Assembly (NCBI GenBank): GCA_902464645.1
Contig: CABQKL010000068.1
Span: forward strand, 1 to 10,262
Source of the DNA: an uncultured Collinsella sp.
GTDB lineage: Bacteria; Actinomycetota; Coriobacteriia; Coriobacteriales; Coriobacteriaceae
Direction: 5' to 3'
DNA length: 10,262 nt
The stretch's first letter is position 1. Every line of letters starts with the position of its first letter. Below, one piece after another: positions 5,734-10,262 of the stretch. Made by a program: the position numbers and the translations under genes. Below the pieces are notes generated by a model. The model did no database searches, was not told the DNA's origin, and saw only the letters and a list, made by a program, of their open reading frames with translations.

Positions 5734-7212
5734 TTAGAGCATCACGCAAGCGACGGTCAGGATGATGGCGCAGACGACGGAGAGAGCGACGATGAGCTTA
5801 AGGGCAAACTTGAGCCAGGTCGTCCACTCGATCTTGGCCAGGGCGAGACCGCCCATGATGGCGCCGGAGGTCGGGGTGAACAGGTTCACAACGCCGATGG
5901 CAGAGGAGAAGATCATGACCATGACCTCGGGCGAGAAGCCGAGCTTAACAGCCAGCGGTCCCATGATAGGCATGGAGACGGTAGCCATACCAGAGGTCGA
6001 GGGGATCAGGAAGGACAGGCCGAAGTAGACCAGGAAGCTCATGGGAGCGAAGATCACGCCGGACAGGCCAGCCAGAGCATTGGCGGCAGCGTCGAGGACG
6101 TAGACGTCGAGGCCGGTGTTAGCCATGAGGACGGAGATACCACGGGCGAGGGCGATGACGAGAACAACGGACATCATGTCGGCAGCGCCGGTGATAAAGG
6201 TGTTAACGATCTGCTTCTCGGACAGGCCACCGATGATACCGATCAGGACGGCCATGAGGAAGAACCAGGTGGAAGCCTCGTCGAAGTACCACTGGCCAAT
6301 GGGCAGGCCGGTGATCAGGGCAGACCAGCCCTGGACGACGGCGTTACCGTCGGCGTCGTAGACAGCGCCAGCGTCGAAGAAGTTGGCGACGCCCTCGTTG
6401 AGGTCGGCCAGCGGAATGAAGCCGACGATCATAACGACGAAGGTGAAGGCAAAGGCGATCAGAACACCCTTCTGACGACCGGTGAGCTTGACCTCATTGT
6501 GAACCTCGGAAGCAGCCTTGCCGTGAGCCTCTTCGGCGTCCTTGAGCTCCTGCATCGACAGGATGGTGGAACCCTTGTCAGCCTTGACCTTCTTGGCATA
6601 GCTCATGACGAAGAAGATGGACATGGCAGTGGTAACAATCCACAGGACGGCACCGAGGCCGATGATGATGGACTGGTTGACCTCAATGCCAACGCCGGTC
6701 AGAGCGTCGACGGCAGCGCCGACGGCGAACGGGTTAACCGTGGAGCCCAGGCAGCCGCAGCCAGCGCCGAGCAGGACGGTAGCGGCGCCGACCATCGGGT
6801 CGAAGCCAGCGGCCATCATGGTAGCGGCAAGCAGGGCGTAGAAGGGAACGGTCTCCTCGCACATACCATAGGTGGTACCACCGAGGGAGAAGATGAGCAT
6901 CAGCACGGGAATGAGCATGATCTCGTTGCCCTTAAGCTTCTGCACCAGGACGGCGATGCCGTTGTCCAGGGCGCCGGTCTCGGTCATCATGCCGAGGAAG
7001 CCGCCCAGGATCATAACGAAGAGGCAGACGGGCAGAGCGTCAGCGAAGCCCTTAATCGGGGCGGTGCAGAAATCGCTCAGACGGGCGGCAGTAACCGCGC
7101 CGCCGGACGTGCCGGAGACGATAACGGTAATCACTGCAACAATTGCCAGCAGAGCAAGAAGAATGGTGAACGATGAAGGCATACCGCGCTTTTTCTTAGC
7201 GGTCTCAGTCAT
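5734..7212 (-). CDS. arcD: YfcC/DcuC-family carrier, probable arginine/ornithine antiporter
   Basis: A 492-residue polytopic membrane protein of the YfcC branch of the C4-dicarboxylate anaerobic carrier family. A lysine-rich cytosolic start (TETAKKKRG) precedes a first helix at about 13-33. Hydrophobic segments follow near 57-76, 98-113, 122-160, 180-204, 248-268, 314-330, 346-364, 383-403, 427-443 and 466-491, with a hydrophilic loop at about 205-245. Conserved family blocks are CEETVPFY (118-125), PSTSGMATVSMPIMGPL (404-420) and TPTSGAIMGGLALA (446-459). The family also holds dicarboxylate carriers, so the arginine/ornithine role is inferred from its place behind arcA and arcB; YfcC-type proteins are annotated as ArcD in streptococcal arc operons. 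The ATG at 7212 is preferred over 7239 and 7221 because AAGGGGGG lies 9 bases upstream. The symbol is by context, not by sequence alone. Confidence 0.85.
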   Translation of the reverse strand: MTETAKKKRGMPSSFTILLALLAIVAVITVIVSGTSGGAVTAARLSDFCTAPIKGFADALPVCLFVMILGGFLGMMTETGALDNGIAVLVQKLKGNEIMLIPVLMLIFSLGGTTYGMCEETVPFYALLAATMMAAGFDPMVGAATVLLGAGCGCLGSTVNPFAVGAAVDALTGVGIEVNQSIIIGLGAVLWIVTTAMSIFFVMSYAKKVKADKGSTILSMQELKDAEEAHGKAASEVHNEVKLTGRQKGVLIAFAFTFVVMIVGFIPLADLNEGVANFFDAGAVYDADGNAVVQGWSALITGLPIGQWYFDEASTWFFLMAVLIGIIGGLSEKQIVNTFITGAADMMSVVLVIALARGISVLMANTGLDVYVLDAAANALAGLSGVIFAPMSFLVYFGLSFLIPSTSGMATVSMPIMGPLAVKLGFSPEVMVMIFSSAIGVVNLFTPTSGAIMGGLALAKIEWTTWLKFALKLIVALSVVCAIILTVACVML

Positions 7213-7358
7213 AGTTCTCATCCCCCCTTCATAAATCATTTACTGATCTCGCCCGAAGCGGCTCTTCCGTGCCGTGCCTGCCGCTCGATCGAGATTTTTA
7301 CCAGATAAAGCCGCTCGGGGTGTTCAACAATACACCCCGAGCGAGATGCTAGATGCAC
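7213..7358 (-). other. arcB-carrier intergenic spacer
   Basis: This 146-base spacer holds the hairpin at 7312-7343, a CTCGATCGAG palindrome (7284-7293) and the carrier ribosome site. No promoter stands out, so the carrier is probably expressed from the arcA promoter, partly by readthrough. Confidence 0.4.
7312..7343 (-). terminator. Hairpin after arcB, possible partial terminator or processing site
   Basis: CGCTCGGGGTG (7312-7322) pairs perfectly with CACCCCGAGCG (7333-7343), 11 base pairs, with a 10-base loop. It starts 15 bases past the arcB stop codon. On the minus strand the stem is followed by GCTTTATC, so the U run is poor. Partial termination, or protection of the arcAB portion of the message, fits better than full termination. 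Confidence 0.5.
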
Positions 7359-8354
7359 TTACTTGAGCGTGGCGTACATGACGGCCTTGATGGTGTGCAT
7401 GCGGTTCTCGGCCTCGTCGAAGACCTTGGAAGCGGGGCTCTCGAAGACCTCGTCGGTGACCTCCTGCTCGGTGATGCCGAACTGCTCGCACTTCTCGGCG
7501 CCAATCGTGGTGTTGGTGTCGTGGAAGCTGGGCAGGCAGTGCAGGAAGATGGCACCCGGGTTGGCCATAGCCATGACCTCGGAGGTGACACGATACGGGG
7601 TGAGCTGAGCGATGCGCTCGGCCCAGACCTCGTCAGGCTCGCCCATGGAGACCCACACGTCGGTGTAGATAACGTCGGCACCGGTGACGCCGTCCTTGAC
7701 GTCGGTGGTCAGCTTGATGGTGCAGCCGTTGGCCTCGGCGATGGGCTTGCAGGCCTCGATGACGTCGTCAGCGGGCATGCACTCCTCGGGGCCGCAGGCC
7801 ACGAAGTTCATGCCAAGCTTGGAGCAGACAACCATGAGGGAGCGAGCAACGTTGTTCTTGCAGTCGCCCATGAAGACGAGGGTCTTGCCCTTGATGTCGT
7901 AGTTGAAGTTCTCCTGGACGGTCAGGATGTCGGCGAGCATCTGGGTGGGATGCCACTCAGTGGTCAGGCCGTTCCACACGGGCACGCCGGACTTAGCAGC
8001 GAGCTCCTCGACATCGTCCTGGGCAAAGCCACGGAACTCGATGCCGTCATACATGCGGCCGAGAACGCGGGCGGTGTCCTCGATGGACTCCTTCTTGCCC
8101 ATCTGCGACGAACCCGGATCGAGGTAGGTGACACCCATGCCCAGATCCATGCCGCCGACCTCGAAGGCGCAGCGGGTACGAGTGGAGGTCTTCTGGAAGA
8201 GCAGAACGATGTTCTTGCCCTCGAGATAGCGGTGCGGAACGCCAGCGCGCTTCATGTCCTTGAAGTTCTTGGAGAGCTTGAGCAGGTACTCGATCTCCTC
8301 GGTGGTGAGGTCGAGGAGCTTGAGGAAGCTACGGCCGGAGAGGTTAACACCCAT
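7359..8354 (-). CDS. arcB: Ornithine carbamoyltransferase, catabolic
   Basis: In the arginine deiminase pathway this cytosolic enzyme splits citrulline with phosphate into ornithine and carbamoyl phosphate; the reverse reaction is used in arginine synthesis. The 331-residue protein is full length. The carbamoyl phosphate binding domain contains STRTR (57-61) and HPTQ (135-138). The ornithine domain contains DVWVSMGE (232-239) and the FLHCLPSFHD loop (270-279) with Cys273. The length and the SMGE segment fit the ArcB/ArgF family. The catabolic name is chosen because it lies directly behind arcA and ahead of the carrier, with no arginine-biosynthesis gene nearby; sequence alone does not separate ArcB from ArgF. 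The ATG at 8354 has AAGGA about 8-9 bases upstream. It is separated from arcA by a 106-base spacer containing hairpins. Confidence 0.96.
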   Translation of the reverse strand: MGVNLSGRSFLKLLDLTTEEIEYLLKLSKNFKDMKRAGVPHRYLEGKNIVLLFQKTSTRTRCAFEVGGMDLGMGVTYLDPGSSQMGKKESIEDTARVLGRMYDGIEFRGFAQDDVEELAAKSGVPVWNGLTTEWHPTQMLADILTVQENFNYDIKGKTLVFMGDCKNNVARSLMVVCSKLGMNFVACGPEECMPADDVIEACKPIAEANGCTIKLTTDVKDGVTGADVIYTDVWVSMGEPDEVWAERIAQLTPYRVTSEVMAMANPGAIFLHCLPSFHDTNTTIGAEKCEQFGITEQEVTDEVFESPASKVFDEAENRMHTIKAVMYATLK

Positions 8355-8378
8355 GGTTCGTTTCCTTTCGAAGAAATG

Positions 8379-8394
8379 AATTACGTAAGTAATT
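8379..8394. repeat. Short A+T-rich inverted repeat before arcB
   Basis: AATTAC (8379-8384) and GTAATT (8389-8394) are exact reverse complements around GTAA. It sits 25 bases upstream of the arcB start, just before its ribosome site. It could influence arcB translation or be incidental. Confidence 0.4.
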
Positions 8395-8400
8395 AGTGTT

Positions 8401-8448
8401 GCCCGTTTGACGGGCGAAACCGGTGCGGTTGTAGGGGGACCGCACCGG
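8401..8448 (-). terminator. Tandem hairpins between arcA and arcB
   Basis: Two stems lie within 60 bases after the arcA stop. CCGGTGCGGT (8420-8429) pairs perfectly with ACCGCACCGG (8439-8448), 10 bp with a 9-base loop. GCCCG (8401-8405) pairs with CGGGC (8411-8415). On the minus strand the first stem is followed by TTTCG. This may be a leaky terminator or an mRNA-stability element that lets arcA be made in excess of arcB. Confidence 0.5.
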
Positions 8449-8460
8449 AAACGGAAAGAC

Positions 8461-9702
8461 TTAGAGGTCCTCGCGCCAGAAGGGCATGCTCATGCAGCGC
8501 GGGCCGCCGCGGCCGCGGGAGAGCTCGGCGGAGGGCACGACGAGAAGGTCCAGGCCCTCCTTGTACAGCACGTCGTTGGTGACGGTGTTGCGGGCGTAGA
8601 CGCAGATCTTGCCGGGCTCGACGCACAGGGTGTTGGAGCCGTCGTTCCACTGCTCGCGGGAGGCCGCGATCGGGTCGCCGCCGCCGCAGGGGATCAGCTT
8701 GACCTGGTCGACGCCGGTGGCGTCCTCCAGGACGTGCTCGAGGGTGTCCTCGATCAGGCGGATGTTCACGTCGCCCGGGTTCTTGCCGGCGGTCAGCTCG
8801 TAGACGCGCAGGGTGCCCATGATGGCGGGGTGGATCGTGAACTTATCGACGTCGATCTGGGTGAAGACCGTGTCGAGGTGCATGAAGGCGCGCGAGACCG
8901 GGATGTCGAAGGCAAGGATGCGCTCGACCTTGGAGTCGGAGTTCCAGAAGATGTTCTGGGCCATGATGTCGATAGCGGCGGCCTGGGTGCGCTGGGAGAT
9001 GCCGACGGCGAGGGTCTTCTCGTTGATGTTCAGCACGTCGCCGCCCTCGGTGTGGAACTGGCAGTCGCGGCGGAAGTACAGGGAGACGTCCTTGTAGTCG
9101 GGGTGGTACTTGAAGATGTACTTGCCGTACAGGGTCTCGCGGTTGCGGGTGACCGAGTACATGCGGTTGAGGTTGACGCCCTCGCCGACGACCGCGAACG
9201 GGTCGCGGGTGAAGTAGAGGTTGGGCATCGGGTCGATGATCAGGTCGGACTCGGACTCGGAGTTGACCAGGGAGTCGAGGGTCGTGGACGCCGTGAGGGG
9301 CATGTCGATCTCGGCCTTGGTCATGCCGGCCATGGTCTTCTTGACGAACTCGAGGTTGTCCTCGATGGAGTCCAGCTTCTCGCGGACGATCTGCGGCATG
9401 TGCTGGCCGCGGATGCCGGCCTCGGCGATGTACTGGTCGGTGAACTCGGCGCGGGCGCCGGGGACCTGGTCGAACACCTCGGCGACGAGGTTCTCGAGAT
9501 AGAGGACCTCCACGCCCTGGTCCCTCAGGATCTGGGCGAAGGTGTCGTGCTCCTGCTGTGCGACCTCCAGGAACGGGACGTCGTCGAACAGGAGTCGCTC
9601 GAGCTCGTCGGGCGGCAGGTTGAGGAGCTCGTCGCCGGGACGGTGCAGGCAGACCTTCCTGAGCTTGCCGATCTCGGAAGGCACGTGCAGACCTTTCGTC
9701 AT
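8461..9702 (-). CDS. arcA: Arginine deiminase
   Basis: Cytosolic enzyme that hydrolyses L-arginine to citrulline and ammonia, the first step of the arginine deiminase pathway, which yields ATP and alkalinises the cell. The 413-residue protein matches the family length and start (MTKGLHVPSEIGKLRKVCLH). It has the pentein-fold active site: Asp167 in NLYFTRDPF, Glu219 in HTEGGDVL, His275 in MHLDTVF and nucleophile Cys403 in RGRGGPRCMSMP near the C terminus. It is the first gene of an arcA-arcB-carrier operon. The ATG has AGGAGG only 2 bases upstream, unusually close, with a further AAGG 9 bases away. The ATG overlaps the TGA of an upstream basic reading frame (see 9699-9872). Coding is strongly biased to G/C-ending codons, which suggests high expression. 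Confidence 0.98.
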   Translation of the reverse strand: MTKGLHVPSEIGKLRKVCLHRPGDELLNLPPDELERLLFDDVPFLEVAQQEHDTFAQILRDQGVEVLYLENLVAEVFDQVPGARAEFTDQYIAEAGIRGQHMPQIVREKLDSIEDNLEFVKKTMAGMTKAEIDMPLTASTTLDSLVNSESESDLIIDPMPNLYFTRDPFAVVGEGVNLNRMYSVTRNRETLYGKYIFKYHPDYKDVSLYFRRDCQFHTEGGDVLNINEKTLAVGISQRTQAAAIDIMAQNIFWNSDSKVERILAFDIPVSRAFMHLDTVFTQIDVDKFTIHPAIMGTLRVYELTAGKNPGDVNIRLIEDTLEHVLEDATGVDQVKLIPCGGGDPIAASREQWNDGSNTLCVEPGKICVYARNTVTNDVLYKEGLDLLVVPSAELSRGRGGPRCMSMPFWREDL

Positions 9703-9872
9703 GGCCTCCTACCTTTCTTTCGGGCCTTTCGGCCGAATCTCTCAGCGCCCTTCCATAGCGGACGCTGCTTGCTGACAGCTCTAGTTATATCCAAATTCCA
9801 CCCGCAATTCCACCTCGCCCCCGAACGGTCAACAAAGTGCGATGAACGGTATATCGCATGAGATTCCCCCAT
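9699..9872 (-). CDS. Hypothetical Arg/Lys-rich leader peptide overlapping the arcA start
   Basis: A 57-codon frame begins with ATG at 9872 and ends with TGA at 9701-9699, overlapping the arcA ATG in an ATGA arrangement. Ten of its 57 codons specify Arg and five Lys; the end reads GRKARKKGRRP. The last two Arg codons, AGG AGG (9710-9705), are the arcA Shine-Dalgarno sequence. I do not recognise it as a protein. The layout suggests a leader whose translation could gate arcA initiation, but three points weaken this: its own ribosome site is poor, purine-rich SD regions naturally read as Lys/Arg/Gly, and a promoter as late as 9784 would exclude its start. It may be a chance frame. Confidence 0.25.
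   Translation of the reverse strand: MGESHAIYRSSHFVDRSGARWNCGWNLDITRAVSKQRPLWKGAERFGRKARKKGRRP
9705..9710 (-). promoter_or_regulatory. arcA ribosome binding site, unusually close to the ATG
   Basis: AGGAGG (9710-9705) is a perfect anti-16S match but only 2 bases from the ATG, when 5-9 is usual. An AAGG (9717-9714) farther upstream may provide a better spaced site. The short spacing matters because the same bases are codons 55-56 of the upstream basic frame. Confidence 0.6.
9719..9737 (-). promoter_or_regulatory. GNRA-type hairpin in the arcA leader
   Basis: On the minus strand TTCGGCC (9737-9731), a GAAA loop and GGCCCGAA (9726-9719) form a stem of 7 pairs with one bulged C. It sits directly upstream of the arcA ribosome site. 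A second, weaker stem, CAGCG with CGCTG (9767-9763 and 9747-9743), lies just ahead of it. These may tune arcA translation. Confidence 0.4.
9784..9789 (-). promoter_or_regulatory. Candidate -10 box for arcA
   Basis: TATAAC on the minus strand (9789-9784) lies about 82 bases before arcA. No -35 hexamer is clear 17 bases upstream; instead there are two direct copies of GGTGGAATT with a 12-base period (9814-9806 and 9802-9794), which could be activator sites. Other A+T-rich candidates exist farther up (around 9990-9997), so this is only one option. Confidence 0.25.
9838..9858. promoter_or_regulatory. Inverted repeat upstream of arcA, possible operator
   Basis: TGCGAT (9838-9843) and ATCGCA (9853-9858) are exact reverse complements with a 9-base spacer. 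A 21-base interrupted palindrome about 136-156 bases ahead of the arcA ATG could bind a dimeric regulator. It does not match any consensus that I can name with confidence. Confidence 0.3.
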
Positions 9873-9939
9873 AATGTACTTCGGCGTTCTAAAGTAACTT
9901 TTCTAAGGTAAACGCTCTTTTTTCCTAAAAACTATTTGC

Positions 9940-9981
9940 AATTGCATCTCTAAACTTTTGATTCAGAATTGCATAGCTAAA
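9940..9981. repeat. Direct repeat pair, 27-base period
   Basis: AATTGCATCTCTAAA (9940-9954) and AATTGCATAGCTAAA (9967-9981) agree at 13 of 15 positions. The first 8 bases are identical. Such spaced copies upstream of an inducible operon are typical of regulator binding sites, though no regulator can be named. Confidence 0.55.
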
Positions 9982-10225
9982 TCGGTTTTATGTATATAAA
10001 TGATGTTTGTTTACGTTTCCGCCTGCATTCAATGATATTCAGCTATCCATCATGCTTATTCACACTTACGTACCAGTTGAGTGAGGATATAGACCGCTTG
10101 CAGACGAGCAGGGCGTCAGTCCTATGACTTGTCAGCGTAAGAAGTAGGTAAAGATACCGTTCGCACAATACGTCCGTGCCACAAGTCGACTAAATTGAGA
10201 CAATAGTGAATAGGGTTAGGCTACC

Positions 10226-10240
10226 GTCCCCTGCGGGGAC
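10226..10240. repeat. Perfect 6-bp G+C hairpin near the right edge
   Basis: GTCCCC (10226-10231) and GGGGAC (10235-10240) pair around TGC. No U run follows on the minus or plus strand, and the surrounding gene context is outside the window. Confidence 0.5.
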
Positions 10241-10262
10241 TGAACGGACAGATGCATATGCC

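Larger units (their letters stand above)
9873..10262. other. Long geneless, A+T-rich upstream region
   Basis: No gene is visible in this stretch. From about 9885 to 10080 it is markedly A+T-rich compared with the rest of the window. It holds a near 11-base direct repeat with a 14-base period (9887-9897, 9901-9911), a 15-base direct repeat with a 27-base period (9940-9954, 9967-9981; 13 of 15 identical), several ATTCA motifs (9961, 10027, 10037, 10058) and TATATA at 9992-9997. From 10085 on it becomes mixed in composition and ends with a small hairpin at 10226-10240. It is probably the control region of the arc operon, perhaps shared with a gene beyond the right edge. Confidence 0.55.

Noticed and set aside
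6499..7176. A 225-codon plus-strand frame opposite the carrier gene
   Set aside because: Rich in Gly, Asp, His and Glu, as expected from the complement of a membrane-protein gene; no supporting motif or ribosome site.
5734..7212. Naming the carrier a C4-dicarboxylate transporter
   Set aside because: The family includes such carriers, but the gene sits directly behind arcA and arcB in the same orientation, so arginine/ornithine exchange is more likely. The doubt is stated in the feature.
7353..8396. A 347-codon plus-strand frame opposite arcB
   Set aside because: Same reason: antisense to a certain gene and of low-complexity composition.
8407..9861. A 484-codon plus-strand frame opposite arcA
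   Set aside because: It runs antisense to arcA, with repetitive Val/Gly/Asp/Leu composition produced by the reverse complement of biased codons. No domain is visible.
9910..9924. A catabolite-responsive (cre) site in the arc control region
   Set aside because: Only half of the consensus (CGTTTAC part) is matched on the minus strand; the other half has several mismatches.

Overview
The window looks like chromosomal DNA of an anaerobic gut actinomycete of the class Coriobacteriia, most likely Collinsella or a close relative. This is inferred from the moderately high G+C, strong Shine-Dalgarno sites, the pyrG-xerD gene pair, a UPF0371 (DUF1846) protein and an arginine deiminase operon with a YfcC-type carrier. 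No rRNA or other marker fixes the genus. All confident genes lie on the minus strand, so transcription runs from high to low coordinates. No insertion sequence, phage gene, CRISPR array or tRNA is visible.

Right part (about 10262 to 5734): a long leader region, then arcA (arginine deiminase), arcB (catabolic ornithine carbamoyltransferase) and a 12-helix-type DcuC/YfcC carrier in the position of arcD. Together they would import arginine, deiminate it to citrulline, phosphorolyse citrulline to ornithine and carbamoyl phosphate, and export ornithine. The last step, carbamate kinase (arcC), which yields ATP, is not in the window. Each intergenic gap of the operon carries a strong hairpin. The region upstream of arcA is the most unusual part. 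An Arg/Lys-rich 57-codon reading frame ends in a TGA overlapping the arcA ATG, and its two last Arg codons (AGG AGG) are the arcA Shine-Dalgarno sequence itself. Further upstream is an A+T-rich block with direct repeats and phased ATTCA motifs.

Middle (5733 to 5226): a geneless stretch of about 500 bases with eight inverted repeats, including a 69-base stem-loop and an 86-base stem-loop whose core resembles a bidirectional terminator. It separates the arc operon from the next gene.

Left part (5225 to 1): a UPF0371 protein of unknown function with its own promoter and terminator; a small winged-helix regulator with a clear Shine-Dalgarno site and terminator; then pyrG (CTP synthase) and xerD (tyrosine recombinase), 2 bases apart and probably one operon. 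The last 343 bases contain no convincing gene but hold another series of inverted repeats, including a 62-base hairpin just after xerD that probably ends that operon.
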